64,000 bases of DNA, taken from assembly GCF_900603025.1 (NCBI RefSeq), contig NZ_LR026975.1:1550001-1614000 (forward strand), read 5' to 3'. Numbering within the stretch: position 1 is the stretch's first letter; the number at the start of each line of letters is the position of its first letter. This stretch comes from Mycolicibacterium hassiacum DSM 44199. GTDB lineage: Bacteria > Actinomycetota > Actinomycetes > Mycobacteriales > Mycobacteriaceae. Under the pieces are notes generated by a model. That model was not told the DNA's origin. It ran no database searches and was given only the letters and a program-made list of their open reading frames with translations. Below are positions 47,032 to 57,268 of the stretch, one piece after another. The position numbers and the translations under genes were made by a program.

Positions 47032-47946
47032 CTCCCGGACGCCGCTTCCGGGGTGGGCCGCCCACTGCAGGGCTTCGCCGATGGTGTTGTGACGGAACTC
47101 GAATCCGGCCCGCTCCAGGGCGGCGGGAATGGCCCGCTGACCGGCGAGCAGGCCCTCGTCGGCGAACTCGCCGACCGCGGCGCGCAACACGAAACCGGGA
47201 ACCGCGAACGGGGTGGGCCGGTGCAGCGCCCGACCCAGCGCGGCGGTGAACTCGGCGTTGGTCACCGGCGCCGGACCGGTCAGGTTGAGCGGGCCGGACA
47301 GCTCGTCGTGGGCGATCGCGAACAGGATCGTGCGGACCTCGTCCTCGAGGCTGATCCAGGGCATGTACTGGCGGCCGTTGCCCAGCCGGCCGCCCAGCCC
47401 CAGCGAGAACAGCGTCCGCAGCCGCCCCAGCACCCCGCCCGACTGCGACAGCACCAGGCCGGTGCGCAACAACACCACCCGGGCACCGGCCTGCTGCGCG
47501 GCCGCGGTGGCCGCCTCCCAGTCCTGGCACAACTGGGCCAAAAAACCGGTGCCCGCGGCCGCGGTCTCGTCGACGACCCGGTCGCCGGTGTCGCCGTAGT
47601 AGCCGACCGCGCTGGCGTTGAGCAGCGCCGGTACCCCGGCCTCGGCCACCGCCGCGGACAGCACCTCGGTCGGGCTGATGCGGCTGTCGCGCAGGCTCTG
47701 CTTGAACGAGCCGGACCAGCGTCTGCCCCCGACGTTCACCCCGCACAGGTTGACCACCGCGTGCACGCCCGCCAGCGCCGCGGGGTCGATGTCGCCGGTC
47801 TCGGGGTTCCAGGACACCTCGTCGGGGTTCACCGGGGCGCGCCGCACGATCCGCAGCACCCGGTGATCGGTGGCGCGCAGGGCGTACACCAGCGCGGACC
47901 CGATCAGGCCGGACGACCCGGCGATCGCGATGACGGTGTCGGACAT
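47029..47946 (-). CDS. TIGR01777-type NAD-dependent epimerase (SDR family, Rv2216-like)
   Basis: The 305-residue protein has the N-terminal nucleotide motif [20 protein letters not shown] and the family segments [48 protein letters not shown] and a C-terminal DUF1731-like region ([20 protein letters not shown]). This group (YfcH/SulA-like) has no firm substrate. It sits between dlaT and lipB, an order kept from M. tuberculosis, which suggests but does not prove a link to lipoate metabolism. Confidence 0.88.
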   Translation of the reverse strand: MSDTVIAIAGSSGLIGSALVYALRATDHRVLRIVRRAPVNPDEVSWNPETGDIDPAALAGVHAVVNLCGVNVGGRRWSGSFKQSLRDSRISPTEVLSAAVAEAGVPALLNASAVGYYGDTGDRVVDETAAAGTGFLAQLCQDWEAATAAAQQAGARVVLLRTGLVLSQSGGVLGRLRTLFSLGLGGRLGNGRQYMPWISLEDEVRTILFAIAHDELSGPLNLTGPAPVTNAEFTAALGRALHRPTPFAVPGFVLRAAVGEFADEGLLAGQRAIPAALERAGFEFRHNTIGEALQWAAHPGSGVRE

Positions 47947-48059
47947 GACCGGCGCCAGTCCTTCCTTGCGTGGTAACGGCGGGACGTCTGGCCGGGGCAG
48001 CCGGTCGGGGCCTCACGGGATGGCCGGAGCCCGGCCGTCGCGCAGCCGTCGGCGGTTGT

Positions 48060-49850
48060 CTACAGGCCCAGTTCGGCCTCGAACGCACCCTCCTCGAGCC
48101 GGTGGCGGATCGTGGTGAGGAACCGGCCGGCGTCGGCACCGTCGATGAGCCGGTGATCGTAGGTCAGCGGCAGGTAGCACACCGACCGGATACCGATCGA
48201 CTCGTTGCCGAACTCGTCGACGATCACCCGCGGCCGCTTGACGATCGCGCCGGTGCCCAGCATCGCCGCCTGCGGCGGCACCAGGATCGGGGTGTCGAAC
48301 AACGCGCCCTGGCTGCCGATGTTGGTGATGGTGAACGTGCCGCCGGCCAGTTCGTCGGGCTTGAGGTTGCCCGAGCGGGCGCGCGCGGCGATGTCGGCGA
48401 TCGCCCGCGCCAGACCGGCCAGCGACAGATCACCGGCGTTCTTGATCACCGGCGAGAGCAGACCCTGCTCGGTGTCGACCGCGATGCCGAGATGCTCGGC
48501 GTCGTAGTAGGTGATCTCCTTGGTCTCCTCGTTGTAGCTGGCGTTGATGTTCGGGTGGATCTTCAACGCCTCGATCACCGCGCGGGCGATGAACGGCAGG
48601 AAGGTGAGGTTGACGCCCTCGCGTTCGCGGAACTCGGCCTTGGCGCGCTCGCGCAGCGCCACGATCCGGGTCATGTCGACCTCGTGAACCTGCGTCAACT
48701 GCGCTGTCGCCTGCAGGGACTCGCGGGTCCGCTTCGCGGTGAGCTGGCGGATGCGGCTGGCTTTCTGGGTGGTGCCGCGCAGATGCGCCAGCGGTGAGGC
48801 AGTCGCCGCAGCCGGCGCCGGGGCGGGGGCGGCCGGCGCGGATGCCGCGGCCGGTGCCTGGGCGGCTTTCTTCTTGGCCTCGGCGGCGGCCAGCACGTCC
48901 TGCTTGCGGATCCGGCCCCCGACCCCGGTGCCCTTGACGGTCGAGAGGTCAACGCCGTGCTCGGCGGCCAACTTTCGCACCAGCGGCGTGACGTAGGGGG
49001 TGCCGTCGCCGGCCAGGGCGCTCGCGGGCTCGGGCGCGGGGGCGGCGGCCTGCGCCGGCGCGGGTTCGGGAGCGGGCTGGGGTGCCGGAGCAGGCTGGGG
49101 TGCCGGAGCAGGCTGGGGTGCCGGAGCGGGTGCGGGCTTGGGCTCGGGCGCCGGGGCCGGAGCCGGCTGCGCCTGCTGGGGCGGCGCCGAGGGCGGGGGA
49201 GCGGGTTGCTCGGCCGGTGCCGCGCCGGGCGCCCCGATGCGGGCCAGCTCGCCACCGACCGCGACGGTGTCGTCCTCGGCGGCGGTGATCGACACCAGCA
49301 CACCCGCCACCGGCGACGGGATCTCGGTGTCGACTTTGTCGGTGGAGACCTCCACCAACGGCTCGTCGACCTCGACGGTGTCGCCGACATTCTTCAGCCA
49401 GCGGGTCACGGTGCCCTCGGTGACCGACTCGCCGAGCTCGGGCATCAGCACCGGTGTCGCCGCACCCGATGCGGCGGGCTGGGGAGCGGGTTCGGGTGCT
49501 GCACCGGCATCGGCAGCGGGGGCCGGGGACTCGGCGGGCGCCGGTTGCGGGGCGGGCTCGGGTTCGGCCGGCTGGGCGGCGGGCTGGGCCGCGCCGGCGT
49601 CGTCGGCCTCGCCCGGCTCCGCGATGATCGCGAGCTCACCGCCGACTTCGACGGTGTCGTCCTCGTGCGCGATGATCTTCTTCAGCACTCCGGAGGCCGG
49701 CGAGGGAATCTCGGTGTCGACCTTGTCGGTGGACACCTCCAGCAGTGGCTCATCCTGTTCGACCGTGTCACCCTCCTGCTTCAGCCAGCGGGTGACAGTG
49801 CCTTCGGTGACACTCTCACCGAGGGCGGGCATCTGAACGGAGATGGCCAT
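48060..49850 (-). CDS. dlaT: Dihydrolipoyl acyltransferase E2 (DlaT/SucB)
   Basis: E2 core of pyruvate dehydrogenase, which in mycobacteria also serves the NADH-dependent peroxidase/peroxynitrite reductase complex. The 596-residue protein has two lipoyl domains, each with the lysine in [12 protein letters not shown] (Lys43 in the first; the second near residue 176). A subunit-binding domain ([20 protein letters not shown], about 287-306) and a catalytic domain with His566 in [14 protein letters not shown] follow. Linkers are rich in Ala-Pro. The linker before the subunit-binding domain contains a short tandem repeat (see findings). It is somewhat longer than the 553-residue M. tuberculosis form. 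ATG 49850 has a GGGAG site. Confidence 0.95.
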   Translation of the reverse strand: MAISVQMPALGESVTEGTVTRWLKQEGDTVEQDEPLLEVSTDKVDTEIPSPASGVLKKIIAHEDDTVEVGGELAIIAEPGEADDAGAAQPAAQPAEPEPAPQPAPAESPAPAADAGAAPEPAPQPAASGAATPVLMPELGESVTEGTVTRWLKNVGDTVEVDEPLVEVSTDKVDTEIPSPVAGVLVSITAAEDDTVAVGGELARIGAPGAAPAEQPAPPPSAPPQQAQPAPAPAPEPKPAPAPAPQPAPAPQPAPAPQPAPEPAPAQAAAPAPEPASALAGDGTPYVTPLVRKLAAEHGVDLSTVKGTGVGGRIRKQDVLAAAEAKKKAAQAPAAASAPAAPAPAPAAATASPLAHLRGTTQKASRIRQLTAKRTRESLQATAQLTQVHEVDMTRIVALRERAKAEFREREGVNLTFLPFIARAVIEALKIHPNINASYNEETKEITYYDAEHLGIAVDTEQGLLSPVIKNAGDLSLAGLARAIADIAARARSGNLKPDELAGGTFTITNIGSQGALFDTPILVPPQAAMLGTGAIVKRPRVIVDEFGNESIGIRSVCYLPLTYDHRLIDGADAGRFLTTIRHRLEEGAFEAELGL

Positions 49851-50007
49851 ATGTTCGACTCCCTCGCTCCCTTGACAGTCAGTCGGTCGTGCCGGTCGAA
49901 GTTTTTCCTCCCCATCCTGTCACGACTGCCTCGGTACTTCGCTGTGGACTGGGGCGAGATCATGCATCTGGCACTATCGATAGCGGTGTAGGAGGGAGCG
50001 CGCCGAG

Positions 50008-50358
50008 GTGGGATGGTTCGACAGGTTGCGACGTGGCGCGAACCCGTCCACCCGGCGCGGTAACGACGCCGATCTGGAATACCTCCGCAACTGGGTCGCC
50101 ACGCGTCATGGCGTCGAGGGCTTCGTCGAGCCCAAGACCACGGTCACCGATGTCACCGTGGTGCTGGTGGCCGCCGACGGGGAGTGGACCCGGCGGCCGA
50201 CCGGGGGAGAGGCCGGCGCCCGGCGACTGGCCAAACAGCTGAACATCCCGATCTACGACGTGCAGAAGGTGGGCTACCCGCAGCGGATGCGCGACTACGA
50301 CGCGCGGCGCCGGATCGAACGCAAGCGGGCCCTGCGCCGCGAGCTCGAGGAGAGCTGA
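50008..50358 (+). CDS. Small conserved actinobacterial protein, function unknown
   Basis: The 116-residue soluble protein begins (V)GWFDRLRRGANPSTRRGNDA. It has a central domain (VTDVTVVLVAADGEWTRRPT, RRLAKQLNIPIYDVQKVGYP) and a very basic C-terminal helix (MRDYDARRRIERKRALRREL). The alternation of strands and a helix suggests a small alpha/beta domain with a nucleic-acid-friendly tail; I do not recognise a family function. It lies between dlaT (divergent) and ephD, 40 bp upstream of the latter. GTG 50008 is the only in-frame start close to the conserved part; the GGAGGGAG tract is rather far (about 10 bp). Confidence 0.72.
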   Translation: MGWFDRLRRGANPSTRRGNDADLEYLRNWVATRHGVEGFVEPKTTVTDVTVVLVAADGEWTRRPTGGEAGARRLAKQLNIPIYDVQKVGYPQRMRDYDARRRIERKRALRRELEES

Positions 50359-50398
50359 GCCACCCTGATACGGTCCCGACTATTCGCGTGGAGGTCAC

Positions 50399-52171
50399 AT
50401 GGGCGACGTCGCCGAACCCCGCCGGTATGTCGACAGCGCCGACGGCGCCCGCATCGCGGTCTACGAGCAGGGTCCAGCCGACGCGCCCACCGTCGTGCTG
50501 GTGCACGGCTGGCCCGATTCACATGTGCTCTGGGACGCGGTGGTGCCGCTGCTGGCCGACCGGTTTCATGTGGTGCGTTATGACAACCGCGGTGTCGGCG
50601 CCTCGTCGGTTCCGAAACCCGTTGCCGCCTACCGATTGTCGCGTTACGCCGATGACTTCGCCGCGGTTGTCGACGCGGTGGCGCCCGGCCGGCCGGTGCA
50701 CGTGCTGGCGCACGACTGGGGTTCGGCGGCGATCTGGGAGTACCTGGCCCGGCCGCAGGCCGCCGACCGGGTGGCCTCGTTCACCTCGGTGTCCGGGCCC
50801 AGCGCGGACCATCTGCACGCCTATGTGTGGGGCAACCTCGCCCGGCCGTACCGCCCGCGCCGGTTCGTCCGTGCGCTGGCCCAGCTGGCGGCGTTCTCCT
50901 ACATGGCGCTGCTGAGCATCCCGGGGCTGTCGCCGGTCCTGGTTCGGGCCGCCGTCCGGCGCGGGCTGCTGCGCGGGTTGCTGCTGCGCGACGGTATCCC
51001 GCCGGCCCGGATCCGGCACTCGCCGAACCTGCTCACCGACGCGGTCAACAGCGCGAAGGTCTACCGCGCCAACTTCCTGCCGGCCCTGGTGTCGGGGCGG
51101 CGCGACCACTACATCGGCGTGCCGGTGCAGCTGATCGTCAACACCCGCGACCGGCATGTGCGCCCGCACGTCTACGAGGACACCCACCGCTGGGTGTCGC
51201 GGCTGTGGCGGCGCGATCTGCACGCCGGCCACTGGTCGCCGATGTCGCACCCGCAGTTGCTCGCCCGCGCGGTCACCCAACTGGTCGACCACCTCGGCGG
51301 CGCGCCGGAGCACCGCGAGTTGCGCCGCGCCCGGGTCGGCCGCCCGGGCGGGCCGTTCACCGACGCGCTGGTCTCGATCACCGGCGCCGGCAGCGGGATC
51401 GGCCGGGCCACCGCGCTCGAATTCGCTTCGCAGGGAGCCGAAGTCGTCGTCAGCGACATCGACGGGGCGGCCGCCAAACAGACCGCCGACGAGATCGTCG
51501 CGCGCGGCGGGGTGGCGCACGCCTACACCTTGGACGTGTCCGACGCCGACGCCGTCGAGGAGTTCGCCGAACGGGTCTGCGCCGAGCACGGGGTGCCCGA
51601 CATCGTCGTCAACAACGCCGGCATCGGGCAGGCGGGCCGGTTCCTGGACACCCCGCGCGAGGACTGGGACCGGGTGCTCGAGGTGAACCTGGGCGGCGTG
51701 GTCAACGGGTGCCGGGCGTTCGCGCGGCGGCTGGTCGAACGCGGCACCGGCGGGCACATCGTCAACGTCGCCTCGATGGCGTCCTATGCGCCGCTGCAGT
51801 CGCTGAACGCCTACTGCACCTCGAAGGCGGCGGTGTACATGTTCTCCGACTGTCTGCGCGCCGAGCTCGACGCCGCCGGCATCGGGTTGACCACGATCTG
51901 CCCGAGCACGGTCAACACCAACATCCTGCGCGGCACCCGGTTCAGCGCGCCCGAGGGCCGTGCCGGACGGGTCGACGGCCGGCGGGCGCAGCTGGAGAAG
52001 CTGTTCGCGCTGCGGCGCTACGGACCGGACAAGGCCGCCAAGGCGATCGTGTCCGCGGTGCAGGCCAACAAACCGATCCGGCCGGTGATGCCGGAGGCCT
52101 ACTTCGTCTACGGGGTCTCGCGGCTACTGCCGCAGGCGCTGCGCAGCACCGCGCGCGGCCGCGTGCTCTAG
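50399..52171 (+). CDS. ephD: EphD: alpha/beta-hydrolase (epoxide hydrolase type) fused to a short-chain dehydrogenase
   Basis: The 590-residue protein has two enzymes in one chain. Residues about 10-300 are an epoxide-hydrolase-like domain with HGWPDS, the nucleophile Asp in LAHDWGSAAIW and the His in DLHAGHWSPMSHP. Residues about 320-570 form an SDR with TGAGSGIGRATALEFA, NNAGIGQAG, the Ser in NVASMASYAPL and YCTSK with the catalytic Tyr and Lys. M. tuberculosis EphD is linked to mycolic-acid chemistry, with hydration of epoxy-mycolates and possible reduction of the product. ATG 50399 has a GGAGG site 5 bp away. Confidence 0.92.
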   Translation: MGDVAEPRRYVDSADGARIAVYEQGPADAPTVVLVHGWPDSHVLWDAVVPLLADRFHVVRYDNRGVGASSVPKPVAAYRLSRYADDFAAVVDAVAPGRPVHVLAHDWGSAAIWEYLARPQAADRVASFTSVSGPSADHLHAYVWGNLARPYRPRRFVRALAQLAAFSYMALLSIPGLSPVLVRAAVRRGLLRGLLLRDGIPPARIRHSPNLLTDAVNSAKVYRANFLPALVSGRRDHYIGVPVQLIVNTRDRHVRPHVYEDTHRWVSRLWRRDLHAGHWSPMSHPQLLARAVTQLVDHLGGAPEHRELRRARVGRPGGPFTDALVSITGAGSGIGRATALEFASQGAEVVVSDIDGAAAKQTADEIVARGGVAHAYTLDVSDADAVEEFAERVCAEHGVPDIVVNNAGIGQAGRFLDTPREDWDRVLEVNLGGVVNGCRAFARRLVERGTGGHIVNVASMASYAPLQSLNAYCTSKAAVYMFSDCLRAELDAAGIGLTTICPSTVNTNILRGTRFSAPEGRAGRVDGRRAQLEKLFALRRYGPDKAAKAIVSAVQANKPIRPVMPEAYFVYGVSRLLPQALRSTARGRVL

Positions 52172-52183
52172 TTTTCTCCCCGC

Positions 52184-52240
52184 GAGCAGACGCAAACACC
52201 CCCGAATCCGCGCGGAAACGGGGGGTGTACGCGTCTGCTC
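52184..52240. terminator. Long bidirectional hairpin between ephD and pepB
   Basis: Arms at 52184-52203 and 52221-52240 pair over 18 of 20 positions, including GAGCAGACGC and its exact complement, with a 17-nt loop. It stands between two convergent genes. Confidence 0.75.
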
Positions 52241-52263
52241 ACCGAGAAAGAGTGGGGGGCTGG

Positions 52264-53820
52264 CTAGCCATTGGTGGCGATGTTCTCCAGCACCGCGAAC
52301 ATGGTGCGCGTCGGCACGCCGGTGCCGCCCTTGGGCGTGTACCCCCACGGCCCGCCGGAGTTGAACGCCGGCCCGGCGATGTCGATGTGCGCCCACTGCA
52401 CCCCGTCGGCGACGAACTCGCGCAGATAGGTGCCGGCGACCAGCATCCCGCCCCACCGCGAACCGCTGACGTTCGCCAGGTCGGCGACCTGCGACTTGAG
52501 CTCGTCCTTGAGTTCCTCGGGCAGCGGCATCGGCCAGCCGTTCTCACCGACCGACTGCGAGATCGCCGCCACCCGGTCGCGGAACTCGTCGCTGCCCATC
52601 ACCCCAGGGGTGCGGGTGCCCAGCGCTACCATCTGCGCGCCGGTCAGCGTCGAGGTCTCGATCAGGTAGTCCGGTTCGTCCTCGCAGGCCCGCACGATCG
52701 CGTCGGCCAGGATCAACCGGCCCTCGGCGTCGGTGTTGAGCACCTCCACGGTGGTGCCGCCGTACTGGGTGAGCACGTCACCGGGCCGCTGCGCGGTCGC
52801 CGACGGCATGTTCTCGGCCATCGGCACGGTGGCGATCACGTCGATCGGCAGCTTCTGTTTCGCCGCCAGCACCACGGTCGCGATCACCGCGGCCGCGCCG
52901 CCCATGTCCGAGGTCATGTGGTGCATGTTGGCGGCCGGCTTGATCGAGATGCCGCCGGTGTCGAACGTGATGCCCTTGCCGACCAGCGCGACCTTCCTGG
53001 GCTTGCGGCCCTTGCCGCCGCGGTGGATCAGCCGCACCAGCCGCGGCGGGCGCGACGAGCCCTGGCCGACCCCGATGATCCCGCCGTAACCGGCCTTCGT
53101 CAGCGCCTTCTCGTCGAGCACCTCGACCTCGAGGCCCGCCGACTTCGCCAAAGCCTCTGCACGCCTTGCGAATTCAGCCGGATACAGATGAGACGGGGGA
53201 GTGTTGACGAAATCGCGTGCAGTGGTCACCGCGGTGGCGATGTCGACCGAGCGCGCCACCGTCGCCTTGGCCTTCGCCCCGCCCTCGGCCAGCACCGTGA
53301 TGCTGCGCAACCCGTCGTCCTTCGGGGCGCTCTTGGCGCTGCGGAAATCGGTGAACCGGTAGGCCCCCAGGATCAGGCCCTCGACCGCCGCACCTGCGTC
53401 GAGATGCGACAGCGTGGTGATCACCGACGTCGCCCCGTTGAGCGAGCGGGCGGCCGCGCCCGCCGCCCGGCGCACCGCATCGGCGGGCCAGTCGTCGCGC
53501 TGCTTACCGAGCCCGACCGCCAGCACACTGGCCACCGGCAGCGACGGCGCCACCAGCCGGGTGACCTGCTCGGCGCCCGCCTTGGCGCCGAGCGCGGCGA
53601 GTGCGGATTCGATCTCGCGGACCGCCGCGTCCTGCAGGTACGGGGTCGGCACCACCCGCACGCTCGACTCGCCGCCCGAGCCGTTGTCGTCGTCGTCCTG
53701 GCCGTTGGCGGCCCCGTTGGTGATGCCGACGATCAGCACCGCGTCATCGGACTTGCGCCGGGGGAACGAGGAGCTGACGGTGACGCTGGGAACTGCAAAA
53801 CCGGAACTCGCTGGGCTCAC
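52264..53820 (-). CDS. pepB: Leucyl aminopeptidase, M17 family
   Basis: This two-metal hexameric aminopeptidase removes N-terminal residues from peptides. The 518-residue protein has the M17 metal and active-site segments [32 protein letters not shown] and the signature [14 protein letters not shown] (about residues 360-373). The N-terminal domain contains an acidic insertion ([13 protein letters not shown], about residues 41-53). GTG 53820 is supported by a TAGGGT -10 element 8 nt upstream. It follows the adenylate cyclase gene on the same strand with an 18-bp gap. Confidence 0.95.
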   Translation of the reverse strand: MSPASSGFAVPSVTVSSSFPRRKSDDAVLIVGITNGAANGQDDDDNGSGGESSVRVVPTPYLQDAAVREIESALAALGAKAGAEQVTRLVAPSLPVASVLAVGLGKQRDDWPADAVRRAAGAAARSLNGATSVITTLSHLDAGAAVEGLILGAYRFTDFRSAKSAPKDDGLRSITVLAEGGAKAKATVARSVDIATAVTTARDFVNTPPSHLYPAEFARRAEALAKSAGLEVEVLDEKALTKAGYGGIIGVGQGSSRPPRLVRLIHRGGKGRKPRKVALVGKGITFDTGGISIKPAANMHHMTSDMGGAAAVIATVVLAAKQKLPIDVIATVPMAENMPSATAQRPGDVLTQYGGTTVEVLNTDAEGRLILADAIVRACEDEPDYLIETSTLTGAQMVALGTRTPGVMGSDEFRDRVAAISQSVGENGWPMPLPEELKDELKSQVADLANVSGSRWGGMLVAGTYLREFVADGVQWAHIDIAGPAFNSGGPWGYTPKGGTGVPTRTMFAVLENIATNG

Positions 53821-53828
53821 GCCCGTCC

Positions 53829-53834
53829 ACCCTA
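53829..53834 (-). promoter_or_regulatory. -10 element for leaderless pepB transcript
   Basis: The minus strand reads TAGGGT, then 8 nt, then GTG 53820. The sequence from the -10 to the sixth base of the gene is 18/20 identical to the same part of gcvT. Confidence 0.55.
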
Positions 53835-53838
53835 GTCG

Positions 53839-54930
53839 CTAGCCGGCGGCGGTGGGGTGCAGGTCGTAGGCCGCCACCGGCTCGTCGAAACCCTTGAGGG
53901 TCAACGGCGGCAGCGCCACCGCGGGCCGGTCGGGCACCAGGTCGCGCAGATCCGAGCAGGCCAGCACCTGACCCGGGGCGGCCGCCGCGACCAGCCGGGC
54001 CGCCAGGTTCACCGGGGTGCCGAAGTAGTCGCCGGCCAGCGCCAGCACCGGACCGTAACCCAGCCCGGCACGTACCCGCAGACCCTCCTCCGTCACCCGC
54101 GGATGCTCGATCAGATCGATGGCGACCTGCAGCAGCAGCTCCGGCGTCGAGGTCACCCACATCACCTCGTCGCCGATGAACTTGACCACCCGCCCGCCGT
54201 CGGTGTGCACCAGGTCGGCCACCAGCCCGCCGATGTCGCTGAGCAGGTCGAACAGCTCGCCCGGGGTGAGCCTCTGGACCAGCGCGGTGAAGCCGGTCAT
54301 GTCGACGAACCCGATACCGCAGGTCACCTGCGCCGAGTTGTCGGTGATGACGTGTTCGAAGTGGGTGCGGGCACTGATCAGGTGGTGCCGCCACACCGAG
54401 TCGATCAGCACGCTCAGCCGCTCGGTGTGCTCGGACACCGCGCGGAACGCCCGGGCGGTGGCCAGTTCGTCGTTGGTGTAGGTGATCTGGATGTCGGGCC
54501 GCGCCATCCGGACCATCGTCGAGCCCGCCTCGGCCAGCCGCGCCATGGTGTTGCCCAGCACGCGCAGAAAACCCAGGGCGGCGGTCTCGCCGACCATCGG
54601 CTTCATCTCCGCCCACACCCGCATGCCGTCGACGTCGTTCTGGCTCAACGCCACGGCGTCCGGGTCGGTGATCGGCAGCCCCAGCGCGGCCCAGGCGTCG
54701 GACAACTCCTCGACCGACGTGCCGAGCGCCTCCGCCGCGGTGCGCAGGCTGTGGATCGGCAGGCCGGGCCACTGCAGCGCGTCACCGGCCAGCCCGAACA
54801 GCCGCCCGCGGCGTTCGGCCTCGACCATGTCCTCGGCGGTGAAACCGAGGCTGTCGAGGTATTCGATCAGGGCCGCCCGCTGGCGCGCGTTGGCGATCCC
54901 CGCGGCTTCCAGCGCGTCGAGATCGACCAC
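53839..54930 (-). CDS. Class III adenylate cyclase (Rv2212-like)
   Basis: It makes cAMP from ATP. The 363-residue protein has an N-terminal regulatory part of about 200 residues (Rv2212 is reported to respond to fatty acids and pH). The C-terminal cyclase domain shows the metal-binding Asp in [15 protein letters not shown] (about residues 208-222), Lys and second Asp in [15 protein letters not shown] (about 246-260) and the transition-state region [15 protein letters not shown] with its Asn and Arg. All catalytic residues appear to be present. GTG 54930 is chosen. It is divergent from gcvT. Confidence 0.9.
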   Translation of the reverse strand: MVDLDALEAAGIANARQRAALIEYLDSLGFTAEDMVEAERRGRLFGLAGDALQWPGLPIHSLRTAAEALGTSVEELSDAWAALGLPITDPDAVALSQNDVDGMRVWAEMKPMVGETAALGFLRVLGNTMARLAEAGSTMVRMARPDIQITYTNDELATARAFRAVSEHTERLSVLIDSVWRHHLISARTHFEHVITDNSAQVTCGIGFVDMTGFTALVQRLTPGELFDLLSDIGGLVADLVHTDGGRVVKFIGDEVMWVTSTPELLLQVAIDLIEHPRVTEEGLRVRAGLGYGPVLALAGDYFGTPVNLAARLVAAAAPGQVLACSDLRDLVPDRPAVALPPLTLKGFDEPVAAYDLHPTAAG

Positions 54931-54981
54931 AGCTAGGAGTGTGCCAGCCGACGACCCGGGCGGCCAGCGCCGAACAGACCG

Positions 54982-54987
54982 TAGGGT
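54982..54987 (+). promoter_or_regulatory. -10 element for leaderless gcvT transcript
   Basis: TAGGGT is followed by 8 nt and then GTG 54996. No room remains for a glycine riboswitch in the transcript. Confidence 0.55.
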
Positions 54988-54995
54988 GGACAGCC

Positions 54996-56090
54996 GTGAG
55001 CGAAGTTCTGCAGGGTCCGCTCGAGGACCGCCATCGGGAGCTGGGCGCTACCTTCGCCGAGTTCGGCGGCTGGCTGATGCCGGTGTCGTACGCCGGCACC
55101 GTCGGTGAACACACCGCGACACGCACCGCCGTCGGGCTGTTCGACGTCAGTCACCTCGGCAAGGCGCTGGTCCGGGGCCCGGGCGCGGCCGAGTACATCA
55201 ACTCCGCGTTCACCAACGACCTGCGCCGCATCGCACCCGGCAAGGCGCAATACACGTTGTGCTGCAACGACTCCGGCGGCGTGATCGACGATCTGATCGC
55301 GTACTGGGTCAGCGACGAGGAGATCTTCCTGGTCCCCAACGCCGCCAACACCGCGGCGGTGGTCGCCGCGCTGACCGAGCGCGCCCCCGCGGGCATCACG
55401 GTCACCAACGAGCACCGGTCCTACGCGGTGTTCGCGGTGCAGGGCCCCAAGTCGGCCGAGGTGCTGTCCCGGCTCGGGCTGCCCACCGAGATGGAGTACA
55501 TGGCGTTCACCGACGCCGAGCTCGACGGGGTCGGGGTGCGGGTCTGCCGCACCGGCTACACCGGTGAACACGGCTACGAGCTGCTGCCGCCGTGGGACCG
55601 GGCGCGGCCGGTCTTCGACGCGCTGGTCGACGAGGTGCAGGCGGCCGGCGGGCAGCTGGCCGGCCTCGGCGCCCGCGACACCCTGCGCACCGAGATGGGC
55701 TACCCGCTGCACGGTCACGAGCTGTCGCCGGAGATCACCCCGCTGCAGGCGCGCTGCGGCTGGGCCGTCGGCTGGAAGAAGGACACCTTCTGGGGCCGCG
55801 AGGCGCTGCTGGCCGAGAAGCAGGCCGGTCCGCGACGGCTGCTGCGCGGGCTCAAGGCGCTCGACCGCGGGGTGCTGCGGGCACAGCTGGCCGTGCTCGA
55901 CGGCGACCGCCGGATCGGGGTGACCACCTCGGGCACGTTCTCCCCGACGCTCAAGATCGGGATCGCGTTAGCGCTGATCGACACCGACGCCGGCATCGAG
56001 GACGGGCAGCGCGTGACCGTCGACGTGCGCGGCCGAGCCCTGGCCTGTGAGGTGGTCAAACCGCCGTTCGTCGAGGCGAAAACCCGGTAG
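54996..56090 (+). CDS. gcvT: Aminomethyltransferase (glycine cleavage T protein)
   Basis: It moves the aminomethyl group from lipoylated H protein to tetrahydrofolate in glycine breakdown. The 364-residue protein has [20 protein letters not shown], the conserved [16 protein letters not shown], the folate region with Asp in [20 protein letters not shown], and [12 protein letters not shown]. The C-terminal barrel ([20 protein letters not shown]) is complete. The other gcv genes are not in the window. GTG 54996 is set by the promoter spacing. ilvE follows after 23 bp but has its own promoter. Confidence 0.94.
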   Translation: MSEVLQGPLEDRHRELGATFAEFGGWLMPVSYAGTVGEHTATRTAVGLFDVSHLGKALVRGPGAAEYINSAFTNDLRRIAPGKAQYTLCCNDSGGVIDDLIAYWVSDEEIFLVPNAANTAAVVAALTERAPAGITVTNEHRSYAVFAVQGPKSAEVLSRLGLPTEMEYMAFTDAELDGVGVRVCRTGYTGEHGYELLPPWDRARPVFDALVDEVQAAGGQLAGLGARDTLRTEMGYPLHGHELSPEITPLQARCGWAVGWKKDTFWGREALLAEKQAGPRRLLRGLKALDRGVLRAQLAVLDGDRRIGVTTSGTFSPTLKIGIALALIDTDAGIEDGQRVTVDVRGRALACEVVKPPFVEAKTR

Positions 56091-56101
56091 ACCGCTGGAT
56101 A

Positions 56102-56107
56102 TACAAT
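56102..56107 (+). promoter_or_regulatory. -10 element for leaderless ilvE transcript
   Basis: TACAAT is followed by 6 nt (CCTTAC) and then ATG 56114. Confidence 0.6.
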
Positions 56108-56113
56108 CCTTAC

Positions 56114-57220
56114 ATGACTGAAGGCCCGCTCACGTTCGCCGTTCACCCCAACTCCGAACCGGCGAGCGAGACGGTACGGGCCGAGATTCTGGCCAACCCG
56201 GGATTCGGGAAGTACCACACCGACCACATGGTCTCGATCGACTATTCGGTCGACAAGGGTTGGCACAACGCCCGCGTCATCCCGTACGGGCCGATCGAGC
56301 TCGATCCCTCGGCGATCGTCCTGCACTACGCGCAGGAGGTGTTCGAGGGCCTGAAGGCCTACCGCTGGGCCGACGGGTCGATCGTGTCGTTCCGCCCGGA
56401 GGCCAACGCCCGTCGGATGCGGTCCTCCTGCCGGCGGCTGGCGATTCCGGAACTGCCCGAAGAGGTGTTCATCGAATCGCTGCGTCAACTGATCGCCGTC
56501 GACGAGGCGTGGGTGCCGCCGGCCGGCGGGGAGGAGTCGCTGTACCTGCGGCCGTTCATCTTCGCCACCGAACCCGGGCTGGGGGTGCGCCCTGCCAACG
56601 AGTACCGGTATCTGGTCATCGCCTCACCGGCCGGCGCCTACTTCAAGGGCGGCATCAAACCGGTCAGCGTGTGGCTGTCGACGGAGTACGTGCGGGCCTG
56701 CCCGGGCGGCACCGGTGCGGCCAAGTTCGGCGGCAACTACGCCGCGTCGCTGCTGGCGCAGGCGCAGGCCACCGAGAACGGTTGCGATCAGGTCGTCTGG
56801 TTGGATGCCGCCGAACGCCGCTACGTCGAGGAGATGGGCGGCATGAACCTGTTCTTCGTGTTCGGCAGCGGCGGGTCAGCGCGGCTGGTCACCCCGGAGC
56901 TGTCCGGCTCGATCCTGCCCGGTGTGACGCGAGATTCGTTGCTGCAGTTGGCAACCGACGCCGGGTTCTCCGTCGAGGAACGCAAGATCGATATCGACGA
57001 ATGGCAGAAGAAGGTGGCCGCCGGCGAGATCACCGAGGTGTTCGCCTGCGGCACCGCCGCGGTCATCACCCCGGTCGGCAAGGTCAAGTACGCCGACGGG
57101 GAGTTCACCATCGGAGACGGAACACCCGGTGAGATCACCATGGCGCTGCGCGACACCCTGACCGGCATTCAGCGCGGCACCTTCGCCGACACCCACGGTT
57201 GGATGGCCCGGCTCAACTGA
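56114..57220 (+). CDS. ilvE: Branched-chain amino acid aminotransferase
   Basis: It interconverts Leu, Ile and Val with their 2-oxo acids, using PLP. The 368-residue fold-type IV protein has the cofactor lysine Lys204 in [15 protein letters not shown], matching M. tuberculosis IlvE numbering, and the family blocks [31 protein letters not shown] and [12 protein letters not shown]. The ATG follows a leaderless-type promoter. It is convergent with cobS. Confidence 0.95.
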   Translation: MTEGPLTFAVHPNSEPASETVRAEILANPGFGKYHTDHMVSIDYSVDKGWHNARVIPYGPIELDPSAIVLHYAQEVFEGLKAYRWADGSIVSFRPEANARRMRSSCRRLAIPELPEEVFIESLRQLIAVDEAWVPPAGGEESLYLRPFIFATEPGLGVRPANEYRYLVIASPAGAYFKGGIKPVSVWLSTEYVRACPGGTGAAKFGGNYAASLLAQAQATENGCDQVVWLDAAERRYVEEMGGMNLFFVFGSGGSARLVTPELSGSILPGVTRDSLLQLATDAGFSVEERKIDIDEWQKKVAAGEITEVFACGTAAVITPVGKVKYADGEFTIGDGTPGEITMALRDTLTGIQRGTFADTHGWMARLN

Positions 57221-57268
57221 TCCGGCCCACCTGATCCGGCCCCCTGACCCGGCCCACCTGATCCGGCT
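57216..57268 (+). repeat. Short tandem repeat at the ilvE-cobS junction
   Basis: The unit CTGATCCGGCCCAC recurs about four times with changes (CTGATCCGGC, CTGACCCGGC), starting at the ilvE stop and ending at the cobS stop. It is simple repeated DNA; no hairpin of note is formed. Confidence 0.6.

Noticed and set aside
49080..49130. CRISPR-like or regulatory repeat array
   Set aside because: The repeats are in frame within dlaT and encode the Ala-Pro-Gln linker; there are no unique spacers.
48957..49991. Gly-Arg-rich frame on the plus strand, PE-PGRS-like in look
   Set aside because: It is the complement of the Ala-Pro-rich linker region of dlaT and not a PE/PPE gene.
54939..54996. Glycine riboswitch before gcvT
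   Set aside because: The promoter -10 is 8 nt before the start codon, so there is no leader RNA, and no conserved riboswitch core was seen.
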